DNA of 64,000 bases from Cryptomeria japonica. Taxonomy: Eukaryota > Streptophyta > Pinopsida > Cupressales > Cupressaceae. Both the position numbers and the translations under genes were made by a program. Positions 1 to 10,787 of this stretch are shown here, piece by piece. Under the pieces are notes generated by a model. That model did not search any database and was not told the DNA's origin. It was given only the letters and a program-made list of their open reading frames with translations. Positions within the stretch are counted from its first letter, which is position 1; the number at the start of each line of letters is the position of its first letter. Where the stretch lies: assembly GCF_030272615.1 (NCBI RefSeq), contig NC_081406.1:113987783-114051782 (forward strand). Direction: 5' to 3'.

Positions 1-2833
1 TATATTGCCAGTAATGTATTTAGACAATATGTCTAACTCACTCAAAGAATCCTTATTATCTACATTTCATTTGGGTGCAATTAACTTAAGAATAGGAATT
101 GTATCATCTATAGCCTTATAGGCCAAAGCATTACAATCTGTAATTTTCTTTATTGAATCCAAAAGTACTTCAGTCACATTGGTTTGTCTAAATTCAGTCA
201 TTGAAGTACCAGATGACTGCCCAACTACCTTCACAATCTCAATGCTGCTGGTAGGAGTAACCACTTTGCTTGTCTCAACCTCTGGTGGGTCTTTCTATGT
301 TTGCATTTCCACTAGCAAAGGTTTTGGCTTTTCAGTGGTTGCTGGTGGTACTGTCTCAGTGTGTACCTATGAATCAACTTGTTTCTCTGCTTGTGTCTCT
401 ATTTGTTTCACAGTGTTGTCTGTCGGTATTTCTGATGGTTTTTCAATGTTATCCATTGTCGGTTTCTCTGTCTTGTTCACTACCTATATCTCAATTGGTT
501 TCTCTTTATTCTCAATGTTTGCATCAGTAGTATCAGTAACCATGTCACTAACCAAGGGATCAACTCAATGTCTAGTTTTCTCTGCCTGAATCCCAATCTC
601 AATGTTATCAACCAGTTTCTTAGTAGCAACATAATTTTTCTTTTCCTCTGTGTTCTCCTTATCAACTACAATATTAACCTCCTGAGTGTCAATATTCATA
701 GTATACAAAATTTCAGACTTGTGTTTGGTGTCCTCATGTGGTGCATCCACATTCTCAGTAGCCGATGTATCATTTGTCTGTACTGGTGGAGTAACCGAAG
801 GTGGTGGTAGGTTATCTGTCACTTTTATATTGGGTAATCCATATTGGGTAATCCACCTACCTTGCCTTTCCCCTTGTCTCAGTCCTTTTGATATGCCTTG
901 AAAGTTGTAGGTCTTTTCGAGCCTTCTTGTTTTTCTTTCTCAACAAAGAAAATGTCCCATTTATCAGTTGTTTCTTCTATTATTTCATTAACTCTATCGA
1001 CCATTAGGCTCACATGCCAGTGTCCACTTGAGAAAACTGTTATGTTTGCTTCACTGATCAAATCATCAATTTCTTCAACAGATTTTACCGGATGTACAAC
1101 AAGTAGTTTCTCAATTTTAATTTTCTTGTCAAGTTCCATACTTGCTAATCTCTTAGCATCTAACCGCCTATATAGTTCACTAGGCAAATCATCTACAACT
1201 TCAATTAGAACTTTCTTATAGATGTCTAGATGTAGGATGATGTTGTTCTCTATACTTTCTTTCTCTTCATCAGTGAATGTATCATATAATTTTCTTACAT
1301 TAGATAAACTACCATCATCTGTTATTTCATTCAGCAAGTTGTCCAATGGTGTTATATCCTGTTTTTCCTTTTTCCTTTTAGGTATCAGCTTCTTAGCTGG
1401 TGGCCTCACTGCCTGTAGTTTCTTCCTTTTCTTCTTGGGTGTAGGAGAGGGTACCGGTGAGGGTTTTTTCTTCCTATCTACTCTTTTGAATTCATCAGGA
1501 ATTTCACTTTTCAAGGATGTACCAACTAGTGAGAGATGAGCCTCCAGTTGTAATCCTTCAAGGTCACTTTCTTTGATACCAGTGATATTCATTATGTTTT
1601 CCTTTATTTCCTTTACTTGCTTTGTGGCACTTCTAATGTATTTTTCTTTTTTCTTCCTCTATTTTAGTGTTTGCACACCACTTTCTATTGTCTCAACATT
1701 ACCAAAAAAAATTCTTCTAGTTCTCTAGGTGCTTCAAGTAGGGCTTTGGCATAAGTTTCAATTATGTTCACATTAGCCTCATATCCCATTTCTGTCACCC
1801 AAATAGTTCTAGGAAGAACTGCCTCCATCCATATCTCATCCTTTTTAATTACAAAATAAATTTCCTTTTCATATTTATCTACAATGATTTGTGGTAACCT
1901 TTCTCTTGTTTTCATTTTTGCTTTGAATACTTGGAAATACTCAGTAATATTGTTGTCCTTGTCTGTACCCATACCGCTGAAGATGTCTAGTAGTTGTTTG
2001 CCTACCAATATATCATAACCAAAGTCTCTTGCCAATACTAGGAACCTCTTTTGTAAGATATAACATTAGACATACAAGAAGATTGCCAAAACAGAAAGTA
2101 CCTTTCTTGTCTCCTTTTATCTTCTTCAGATTATCAATCAATTCATCTTTTAACCATTCACATATATCTATCTTTGCATTTTCATGGACCATATAATATG
2201 TACTTTTAATACATAGACTAGAAACTGAGTTCAGTCGGTTAGCGTATGTGGCCTTCTATCCTAAAATCATGCTTATGAATCTAACATTTACATCTTTTAC
2301 ATCATTCACTCTTAGGGATCTCCTGTCATAGGTTGCACCTATCAAAGTCATCACTATGTTATTTGAAACCTTCTTAGTTTTATCTGGCCTGCAACTAGTC
2401 GAGGGGAAGCCAGTCACTGCCCTAACTACTTCCTTAGTGATTTTGTGAATAGAGTCTAGCCAAAAGAATTCACCATGAACTCTGCTAAGCACAATCCTTA
2501 CAACTTCCTTAGGAAATTCTGGGATGTCAAGGATTTCCACAAAACATAGGGTTTCAATAACCTTATGTTCGAGCTTCATAATTCCAGTTTCATCACAGAT
2601 AACATTTTTATACATTTTCATTATTTCCTCAGAACCTAATTCCTCAATGTGGCAATGAATATAGATTGCAGGGTCTTCTATATATGCAACTCCTTTAGGG
2701 ATTTTTGAAAAAGCACCTAGGGTATCATCTTGTTTCACTACCTTGGGGATAATCTTGAAAATGGGCCTAGGGATTTAATCACTTCAATAATAGTAGGGTT
2801 TTTAATAAATTCTGGAGCAGAGGAGGAAGCCAT
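1..2833 (-). pseudogene. Long ORF2 of element A, unknown function, decayed and cut by window edge
   Basis: It starts with MASSSAPEFIKNP at complement 2831-2833 and is homologous to ORF2 of F along its full visible length. Over about 156 residues (complement 2260-2730) I count roughly 72% identity by eye. Conserved blocks include RVHGEFFWLD, ITKE, TGATYDRRSLRVNDVKD and RFISMILG, then KKDEIWMEAVLPRTIWVTEM near 1800, a Lys/Arg/Pro-rich stretch near 1370-1480, and NVTEVLLDSIKKITD near 130-190. Frameshifts occur near 2745, 2050-2250, 1600-1690 and 830-870, with stops elsewhere. The RVHGEFFWL...ITKE region has the general look of plant-mobile-domain-type proteins carried by plant transposons, but I cannot confirm this and give no function. 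It is not a protease, RT, RNase H or integrase. Confidence 0.7.
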
Positions 2834-3133
2834 TGATAAATACCTTAATTTGCTTGATAGGTTTGGATGCTTGAAAGAACTTGCTTCACTTCTCACTTAG
2901 GAAGCCTTCACTCGGATTTTCACACTCTTAGGAAGTTTGAATGCTCGCTAAATAAAAAAGAGGGAAAAACACTGATTTATAATGTCTTTTCTTCCAACAA
3001 CCACAATAAATGCTTGTCAGTTAAGTGAAACTTAACACATTTGCTGGTAAAGAAGAATTTCATCTTCTCACCATCAATTGAGGGTAAATTTTTTGATTTT
3101 CAACTTGTCTCAATACCCCCAAAAGGTTTCTTT

Positions 3134-4244
3134 TTAGTTGGATGAAGAATCTCTTGTCGATGGAGTAATACTCTATTCTACTGGTGAAGGAATAGTCTCA
3201 TCAACATTCTAATCTCTCTTTCTAATCCACTATTTTGAAAATTCTTTCTTTACCTCATTTACCTTCTCTTTGCCTTTCAAACTGGGTCCTTTATTATTTG
3301 TCGGTGATTGCCTGCTTCTACAAAATTTTGCAATATGTCCAATCTTGTTACAAGCATAACAAGTCACATTGTTCTTCTGAATAGCCTTTCCATATCCTAT
3401 GCCAATTTGTGTTCTGCATTAATTAGATAAGTGTCTAAATCTTCCACAAACATAATATCTTACATTCATTTTGCAGTTTTCTGAATTATGACTAATTTTG
3501 ATGCATTTGGAACATTGACTGGTGGGTGCATTAATGTTCTGATTGTTTCTAGATCTACATTGATTTTCTCTATGACTATACTTGTTACATTTAAAGCATT
3601 TCCCATTAAATTTGTAAGCATTAGGTTGTCTTACCGATTTACTGTGATCATGATTTTTTTATAGAACCAGAGCTTTCACCAACTTCAAATCAAAGTCCAT
3701 TAGTATCTCCATTAGGTTTCTAACTTTTCAGCATATCATCAAGTTCTTCTGAACTTTTCTTGAATTTCTCTTTGTGTTGATTTGTAGTAGACAACTCATT
3801 TTCCAAAATTCCTTTCTGTCTCAACAGTTCAGTTTTATCATGTTCCATGTGAATCAAATCTATCTTCAACATATCATTTTCATGACTGAGTCTTAGATTT
3901 TCATTTCCAGCATCATTGATTCTCCTAGTCAAGTCATCTTCATTCTTCTTTCTGTCTTCAATGTCTTTACAAAACCTTAGTCATATCTTGCATTTCATTC
4001 CTCGTAGCACTGTTTTCTTGCCTCAATTTGTTCACAATTCATTAAGAGATTCCTTTTCATCATCATCACTTTGCATCTTCTCATGAAGTTATTTTCTTTT
4101 GTTTCTAGCAATAGTGAGATTTTCTTGAAGTCCTTGAATGAATTCCTGTGCAGTCCTCAGATCATCTTCAAGTTTGATATTCTTCAACTTTTCTACATCA
4201 AAGTCTGCAAGAGCTCCTTCTAATTGCTTTCTCAAGTTTTCCAT
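3134..4244 (-). pseudogene. Gag-like protein of element A: coiled coil plus four zinc knuckles, broken
   Basis: The start ATG is at complement 4242-4244, 71 nt after the LTR, exactly as in F. The first half is rich in E, K, Q and L with heptad-like spacing, so a coiled coil is likely. The second half (about 3300-3610) holds four CCHC-type knuckles that presumably bind RNA. Knuckle 1 (CFKCNKYSHRENQC), 2 and 4 keep C-C-H-C. Knuckle 3 has lost its first Cys (Tyr) and has a TAA before the last Cys. Frameshifts near 3960-4080 and several stops make it non-coding. The core Gag domain usual in Copia elements (UBN2-like) is absent, so this is only the C-terminal style half of a Copia Gag. Family assignment is inference; the knuckles are seen directly. 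Confidence 0.75.
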
Positions 4245-4302
4245 CTGTATTAGTGTCAGAATCTTCCTCAAGTTGTTAGGCTTTAGAAAATAGAGGTCTG
4301 GG

Positions 4303-4315
4303 CTCTGATACCAAT
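4303..4315 (-). promoter_or_regulatory. Primer binding site of element A
   Basis: In sense it reads ATTGGTATCAGAG, directly after the LTR end CTAACA. This is the TGGTATCAGAGC complement of the initiator methionine tRNA used by many plant Copia elements. Confidence 0.85.
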
Positions 4316-5073
4316 TGTTAGGGTTGATGATAGTCCCAAAGATACTAAGAGGGGGGGGGGGGGGGGGAATTAGTATCTAACCAGTTAATAGAATTTCTGA
4401 CCTTATTAAGTATTTTGCATTCCAAAACAATGTACCGGTAAACAATAATTAATGTAGTAAATATGAACAATAAAGACAACATAGAAATCACACCATAACA
4501 CAAGATTTTTGGCGAGGAAACCTGGTGTGGGAAAAACCTCGATGGGGTTTGTGACCCACAATATTCACTCACTAGCCAAGGAATGGATATTACTTACAAT
4601 GAGGTGCTTGCACATGGAGGAAGGCCAACTGCCTAGAGCTCAATGCTCAAATACAAAAGGAAGTTACATTGACTTACAAAATGGATTATGAGAATCCAGT
4701 ATAATGTACTTCTACAAAACAACATCTACTATGCCAAGTTCAGTACTAGTTTAAGCTCATTCTATAACCATAAATCCCTATACAAAATCTGCCTTAATAT
4801 TTGCTCGTCATGTTCATCCTATCTATCCTCTATCATATTAAAATGATTTACAAGATCTCATACTAATATGAGTCTATTACAATACACCATGTCGGCTTAC
4901 AAAAAGATATTACAATTAAATACAATAATCAAAATCCTATCGGCTGGGGTGCCTGTATACATTATTGTCATTGTCAGTGCTAGTGCCTATCGGTGCCATA
5001 AGATTGCAAGGTTTCCATCAATGACAACACCTTCAATCACCTTCAAGTCTCATTAGAGTGTGCAATGCCAACA
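4316..5073 (-). repeat. 5' LTR of element A
   Basis: In sense it starts TGTTGGCATTGCACAC and ends CCCTAACA, about 758 bp with TG...CA ends. It matches the LTR of F (58535-59329) over its length, including the block reading ATTGATGGAAACCTTGCAAT. A run of 17 G on the plus strand (4351-4367) replaces a run of 7 in F. The outer edge at 5073 is set by the switch to B integrase coding sequence. Confidence 0.85.
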
Positions 5074-6776
5074 CCCACATCATTCTTGAGCAATCATCAG
5101 TGAAGATCATAAAGTATCTATCACCTTGAATAATTTTAGTCCTTATTGGTCCACAGAGGTCTGTATGAACCAAATCTAATAGATGTTCTACTGAAAAATA
5201 TTTGCTCTTGAAATTTGAGGATGTCATCTTTCCCAACTGACATTCCTTACATAAAGCATTAATCAGTTTGTCCAACTGAGAAAAACCTCTCACTGTCTTG
5301 GACTTACTCACTTTAACAATGTTATCAAAATTTATATGACAAAATATCCTATGCCAAAGCTAACTATCATCTACTTTAGCAATTAAATAGTTGTTGACTT
5401 TAGGATTCAGGTGAAATGGGTTACTTTTAGTCTGTTTGCTAGTTGCAATCAGTTCAACTTTCCTCCCATAGAGTTTGCACATACCATTCTTAAACTCCAA
5501 TGGATATCCTTTGTCATTGAGTTTAGCAACACTCAAAAGATTATGCTTTAGACCTTCAATGCAGTAGACATCATTTGCACTGCTCTTTCCATTAAGAAAA
5601 ATAGTTCCCTTACCTTTAACCATGCAGGGTGAGTCATTATCAAATCTTACAACTCCGCCATCAAATTCCTTCAAATAAATAAATTTTCTTCGATCACTGG
5701 TCATGTGATGTGAACAACCACTATCAAATGATCCAATCATTAGAATTATCCATGTGAGAAACTAAATCCTTCTTATTAGATGTTTCCTCTTTAATGGCTA
5801 CAAACACAATATCTTCATTAGCATCACCCTTAGATTCCTCATCAGTGATACCTCCATCAACTGCAATTAGAAAATCTCTTTTGCCTTTTCCCTTGTACTT
5901 ATTGAACTTCTCTTGCTTGTACTCATTATCACCATTAGGACAATTAGTTGCAATGTGTCCAATCTTGTTGCATGCAAAATATTTCAAAGGTAAGTTACCT
6001 CTGTATTTACCGGTTCCTCTGGGCAATTGCTTGGCCAACAATGCTTCAAGCTCAACCAAACTGTCTTCATCATCAACTTCTCTGTTGGATCTAGATTCAT
6101 AACTATGACTGCCATCTCTACTTTTTCTCATAGATGGGTTAGAAACTGAAGCTCTAAATGCACTCTCAAATTTTTGAATACTACCATCATAAACCACTTT
6201 ATTCAAAAGAAGTAAGATTACCAATGATGGAGTCAAGGGTTACCTTAGTTTTGTCAATAAATTTTATCTCCTGAATAGCTGCAACTCAGATAGCGTAGAC
6301 CGGTAGCAGGGTTCTCAACACTTTACTAACCATTGTGGCATCTTCCACTTTACCACCTGTACTCTTGATCTCACCAACTATATCTTTTATCCTTAACCAT
6401 ATTGTTGGATATTCTCACCTTTAGCCATCCGCATGTCATCAAAATTTCCTCTTAGACTCTCTTCCTTGGCAATCTTCATATGTTCATCACCGCTATAAAT
6501 CTCTACAAGTTTCTTCCATACCTCATATGGAGTCTCTAGACCATGGACATCAACATATTCTGAATTAGATAAAAAACTGATAATAGCCTCCAGTGCTTGA
6601 TTGTTTTCTTGTTTCTCTTTCTTCTGATCATCATTCATAATCCCACTAGGTACAATATATTGAGTACCAACATGTACCCAGTATTGATTTCCTAGACTCT
6701 TGATATAAATTTTTATTCTATCACTCCATATTCTATAGTTATCTCTATTAAACTTCAGACCTTCCTTCATCATCAT
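5074..6776 (-). pseudogene. Copia gag-protease-integrase fragment of element B
   Basis: Starts MMMKEGLKFNRDNYRIW at 6776, the typical N-terminus of a plant Copia Gag, with a UBN2-like segment down to about 6390 where the frame breaks. A zinc knuckle CNKIGHIATNC lies near 5950-5990. The aspartic protease motif DSGCSHHMT is at about 5700-5725 and keeps D-S-G. The GAG-pre-integrase and HHCC region follows (NALCKECQLGKMTSS near 5230-5260), then the first catalytic Asp of integrase in HTDLCGP near 5160. The frame stops at 5074 where A is inserted. At least two frameshifts (near 5740 and 6390) and stops leave it inactive. Confidence 0.85.
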
Positions 6777-6833
6777 GTTCTACAAGATCTTTACCTCAAG
6801 CTATTAGGCTTAGACCTTAGAGGACTTGAGATG

Positions 6834-6846
6834 CTCTGATACTAAT
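6834..6846 (-). promoter_or_regulatory. Primer binding site of element B
   Basis: In sense ATTAGTATCAGAG next to the LTR end CCATCA; TGGTATCAGAGC type with G to A in the second position. Confidence 0.8.
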
Positions 6847-8242
6847 TGATGGTATGATGAAAGAATAAGGATCTGGTCAACTACTAAGAGGGGGGCTGAA
6901 TTAGTAGATAGAAAAACTGATAATAAACTTTCACCAATCTCAAAATCAACCTCTCGAAGTAACCTTATAACTAACAATTTAAAACACTTAACTATAAATG
7001 CAATATCATTGTTAGAATAAACTGGTTGGCTATTACAACAGATTAATAGTAAACAACTTGAAATACTTTTACTGACATAAGTAAAAATTCATTTCATATT
7101 GCTTCCAGTTATCATGACTTATCAAAGTGGATTAAGTAGTTAAGCAAATCAACCATAGAAAACATAACCACAAAAACATTCACCACTTGACACAATGTTT
7201 TGACGTGGAAACCCAAATGGGAAAAACCATGGTGAGATGAGACTCACAAGATAACTACCTGAACTCTTCTAAAGTTTGCCCTGTTAGGAGCCAAGCCTGT
7301 TAAAGCTTTACATAAAGTCTTGTTAAGAAAAGATCCTGTTAGGGACCACCCAGTTAAGTTATTGACTATAATTCCTTGTTAGAAGCAATACCTTGTGAGG
7401 AGTAACCTCGGTAGAGGATTTGAAATCCAAGCTAACAGACCACCTGGTTAGAGGATTTAAATAACACCAAGCTTGTTAGAGCTTACCTGGTTAGGGGATT
7501 TCAAAAACTATTGTAATTCTTAGAAAACAATAGGAGCTTGCTAATCTATTTGAAACACTACACTTTCTTGTTTAGATCCTTTTCATGCTCCTATCTTCCT
7601 TTCACACAAACTACAGATACATCATCTGGTTTGGAAACCACACACTCAACTGAAACTTTGCCAACTCTGAAACAAAACAACTCATCAACCTTATAAACAA
7701 ATCAATAGGTTGGTAACACAACAAAAACCCAATTCTCTCATAGAGATTACAAACAAGTCGGTTCAAGTATGACTATTGGATTATATAATAATCTCTGCAC
7801 ATTATTCAAGAAATCCTTGACCGCTCCTTGATCACCACTTCATCAAACTCAGTAACTCATCACACGCTTTTTATTACATGCAATATACTTGCTCATTACC
7901 TAGACAAAAACCTTTATCTCAATGCGCCAAAAACACTTTGAAACTCTCTTCATATAATATGCATACATGTCATAATTATTACCACTCATCATCATATCAT
8001 AAACCAATACAACTAATTCAATCGGTTAGGGTTTATCAAATCAACAGGTAGGGTTTACCAAATCAACTCTCCAATACTTAGCAATATTAGTTCACTCCAT
8101 AAACTTACCTATCGGTTACAATTTCCTTCACTAGCTCTTCCTACTGGTTACAAAACAACACTATAACAATATCATTATCGGTTAATTGACATTAATGACA
8201 ACATAACATTCCATTAATGCAATATTCATGCAAATGCCAACA
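6847..8242 (-). repeat. 5' LTR of element B
   Basis: About 1396 bp with sense ends TGTTGGCATTTGCATG and CATACCATCA. It carries the module AGAGGGGGGCTGAATTAG and the GACGTGGAAACCC...GGGAAAAACC block (plus strand 7201-7230) shared with the other Copia LTRs here. The middle (7270-7500) is made of short diverged repeats around CCTGTTAGG and GGTTAG. Sense edge set by the switch to C sequence at 8243. Confidence 0.82.
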
Positions 8243-8244
8243 AA

Positions 8245-8787
8245 CCTAAACCTTTCACTATCAAGAAGAGAAATATTCCTACTTTTTCAAGTGTTCCTCC
8301 TCCTTCTCAGCCTTCCACTAAGACTCGATGGAATCGTTGTGCGAGAGAACACCGACAAAGATGCTATGTTCAAGCTCATGAAGCTATCCCTCAAAATACT
8401 CAATCTCCTCAGACTCCAATTGTTGACATGATTCTATTTTCTCATAAGAAAGATGTTCAACCTATATCTCCAAATCATAAGTTGCATAAAACATGTGATG
8501 GTTTTACTTCTATTCATGGTCTTGCTCCTCTTTCTCTAAACTTTGATGAAGAAATGGGTGAAAATGTTATTCATAATGGCAATATGAATCCTAATGCTTC
8601 TGATAGTGAGTATGAGTATTTTGATGTGGATAAACATTTATCAGATGAGTTTTCACAAACCCTAACCCTAGCTCCTATAATCAAACAAAGTGACTTACAA
8701 CATGAGCATAGTCCTTGTTTGGATCTTGTGATAGCTCCATTTGTTGTGATCAATATCACTCCTTTGGCATGTTGCTTGCCTATCTGA
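8245..8787 (+). CDS. Hypothetical ORF fragment inside element C
   Basis: Open frame of 180 codons entering from the B insertion edge with no start codon of its own (first ATG at 8428). The N-terminal part is basic and Pro/Ser-rich (TFSSVPPPSQPSTKTRW), the C-terminal half acidic, with SDSEYEYFDVDKHLSDEF near 8600-8660. It ends at a TGA 780 bp before the 3' LTR. I recognise no retroviral domain. The position just upstream of the non-coding 3' region suits the C-terminus of a retroelement polyprotein or an extra ORF. Composition and length argue for real coding ancestry, but I cannot name a function. Confidence 0.45.
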   Translation, partial: PKPFTIKKRNIPTFSSVPPPSQPSTKTRWNRCAREHRQRCYVQAHEAIPQNTQSPQTPIVDMILFSHKKDVQPISPNHKLHKTCDGFTSIHGLAPLSLNFDEEMGENVIHNGNMNPNASDSEYEYFDVDKHLSDEFSQTLTLAPIIKQSDLQHEHSPCLDLVIAPFVVINITPLACCLPI

Positions 8788-9545
8788 AATAGTTATTAGC
8801 AAGATCGAGAGATGGATGTCATGCTAGATTAACAATATTAGCACTATAGATCTTTCTTTTTCTCCTTTCTTGCTCTTTTTGTGACCATTCTTCTATTGTT
8901 CCCTTAATGTCTACTTGGGGATGATGCAAAGCATTGTGACCTTTTCTTGGTCTCTTTCATGTTAACTCAAATGAAATCCTCTCTTCCCTTTCTTCTAAGG
9001 TAGTGTTCTTTGGGGAATGAAGATTATTATATGTACATATATACATGATATACACAAGTTATCATACAACATATAGACCTTGAGGAAAGGGACACTACCT
9101 CATGCTTTGTGTTCATTATCCTTTGGTTTATACCTCTATTGGGGGCTAAATCCTTGCGATAATGTGCTCCCCCCTTCCTCTTCTCTTGGGTGTATCCTAC
9201 CTTAAATAAATCACTCCCAATAAGGTGCATGTGATCTCTTTAACATGGAGGCATACACTCCTCTCATATTTTCCTTCTTGTGATACTTAGAATTACTTAG
9301 TGAACTTTGTTTTGCTTTGTAATCTTTTTATCCTTGCTTTCATGACTCATAGTGAAGGGAACTTTTCTACTTGTAGTCATGGTTCTCCCCTTCTTGATCT
9401 TCCCTTTTATTTTGTCAATTGAAGTCGTAAGATCCTAAGTTCACTAGGGGCTTTGCACATCTTGCCTCCTTGACATGGTGAAAGTTTTTCAATCTTGTTT
9501 CCTTATACTTTACCAATAGTATTGGCATACGCTTATACTCCTGCT
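8788..9545 (+). other. Non-coding 3' internal region of element C
   Basis: T- and C-rich stretch between the hypothetical ORF and the polypurine tract. No ORF with recognisable content on either strand; likely 3' untranslated sequence. Confidence 0.5.
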
Positions 9546-9547
9546 AA

Positions 9548-9565
9548 ATTGGGGGTTAAATATAG
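9548..9565 (+). promoter_or_regulatory. Polypurine-type tract before the 3' LTR of C
   Basis: ATTGGGGGTTAAATATAG immediately precedes the LTR start TGTCATAAAATTG. The G run next to the LTR edge fits the primer site for plus-strand DNA synthesis. Confidence 0.6.
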
Positions 9566-10787
9566 TGTCATAAAATTGAGACCTTAGCAATTTATGACTA
9601 CATTAGGGTCCTCATGCATGCAAACTTGAATTCTCTATCCTGATCGGAGATTGCTCATCTTGCTGAAACAAATTCTTCCTTGGCCTCTCCATCACCTCAT
9701 CCACACTCTACCCTGGAGAAAGGGGTAGGACAAGGGCATGACGCCACTATCACCCCTTGGATAGGGGTGTGGCACCCTTGTCCTCCTAGGATAGTGGCGT
9801 GGCACCCCTATCCCTGCCCTATTTTGGGGCAAGACCCTTCCTAGGGTTGCATTGTTGGCTGTGCATCGGGCAGGAAACTCCCTCGATGTCGTCTTGTGAC
9901 GAAATTCAAATCCACCAAACATTTATTTGAGGGGCATTCTTCTTATCATTTGCATAAGTGAAAATTTGATAAGTTGGATGAGTGGGAAATTCACAAGCGA
10001 TCAAGCATTCAAGCATTATTTTCCAGCATTGAGCATTCTCAAGTCTCCATTCAAGGCTAGGTGTTGCATTCAAGTAAAGGATTCAACCATTGAAGAGGAT
10101 ATTAATTCCAACATTCAATTCCACACAAGCATTTCTATCGACATTGCTACTACAACCTCCGTTGAGTGATTTACAGTTTAGTCTTTGATTTACATCTACT
10201 TGTAAGTACTTTCTTTCATTATTTGGTTAATTCCAAAACTGGGGTTTGACCTAAAGGAAAACCCCCAATCCCAACCCATTTTCCTCTCTTTTTTATGTGT
10301 AGGTTGTATGTGCATAGCTGTACTTTCAGATTCAGGCTTCATTTGCAGAGGCGGAAAAACCCTTTTCATTTCATGGATTTTTTGGAGGACTGTGTACATT
10401 CTTGCCATGGTTCGGGCAACTTTTCTTCAAATTCGTAGAGTGACTTCATCTTGACATTTTACTTCTAGATCTAGGTGCACAACTTCATCCCATATTCCGA
10501 TCTCAAGTTATAATTGATTCTTTATCACTTTTGCACTACATAATTCAATCAATTTCCTTTCCAAATCAAACAAGGAAGAGGGGATCATCTTAACATTCTC
10601 AATTCATTCGGAATTCAATCTACCATCTTTGTTTGGGGAGATTGAATCTAGTGAATTATCCTCTCCCATTCCTAATGTAATGGTGAAAAGTGCTTGAGTG
10701 GTAATTGATAGTGAAACTCTCATCTCTCTTTGAGGGAAACGGTAGTTTCCTTCTTGATTTATCATTCACCATTCTCCCACCATTACA
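9566..10787 (+). repeat. 3' LTR of element C
   Basis: About 1222 bp, TGTCATAAAATTG to CACCATTACA. It contains a GC-rich imperfect tandem stretch at 9719-9845 (units around GGGTGTGGCACCCTTGTCC) that resembles the minisatellite in solo LTR R at 16930-17035. The right end is fixed by the return of P RNase H coding sequence. Confidence 0.7.

Larger units (their letters stand above)
1..5073 (-). mobile_element. Element A: LTR retroelement with Gag-like ORF and long ORF2, no pol seen
   Basis: Minus-strand element running off the left edge. From its 5' end (high coordinate) it shows an LTR (4316-5073), a primer binding site, a 71-nt leader, a Gag-like frame (3134-4244) and a very long frame (1-2833). 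It is a second copy of element F at the right end of the window, in the opposite orientation. The 5' LTR abuts the integrase reading frame of Copia element B directly after the residues MMWV, so A is an insertion into B. The far side and its target duplication lie outside the window. The primer site is of the Copia type, but no protease, integrase or RT is seen, so it is probably a non-autonomous derivative. Pol beyond ORF2 cannot be excluded. Confidence 0.85.
5074..8242 (-). mobile_element. Element B: Ty1/Copia element, 5' part
   Basis: Minus-strand Copia element with 5' LTR (6847-8242), Met-tRNA-type primer site, gag, CCHC, protease and the start of integrase. It is cut at 5074 by element A. 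The rest of its pol must lie to the left of the window. Its outer LTR edge at 8242 abuts the internal region of C, so B inserted into C. Confidence 0.88.
8243..10787 (+). mobile_element. Element C: plus-strand Gypsy-like element, 3' end
   Basis: Internal sequence from 8243, a polypurine-type tract ending at 9565 and an LTR (9566-10787). The LTR is followed at 10788 by P RNase H coding sequence interrupted in mid-domain, which shows that C was inserted into P. The right-hand target duplication should be GGAAC (10788-10792); the left copy is outside the window. The 5' portion of C is displaced by element B. Placement in Gypsy rests on LTR likeness to R and on the polypurine tract, since no pol domain is visible. 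Confidence 0.7.

Noticed and set aside
179-901. Overlapping plus-strand frames of 136 and 71-107 codons at 179-1539
   Set aside because: They are antisense shadows of ORF2 of element A, which aligns with ORF2 of F on the other strand.
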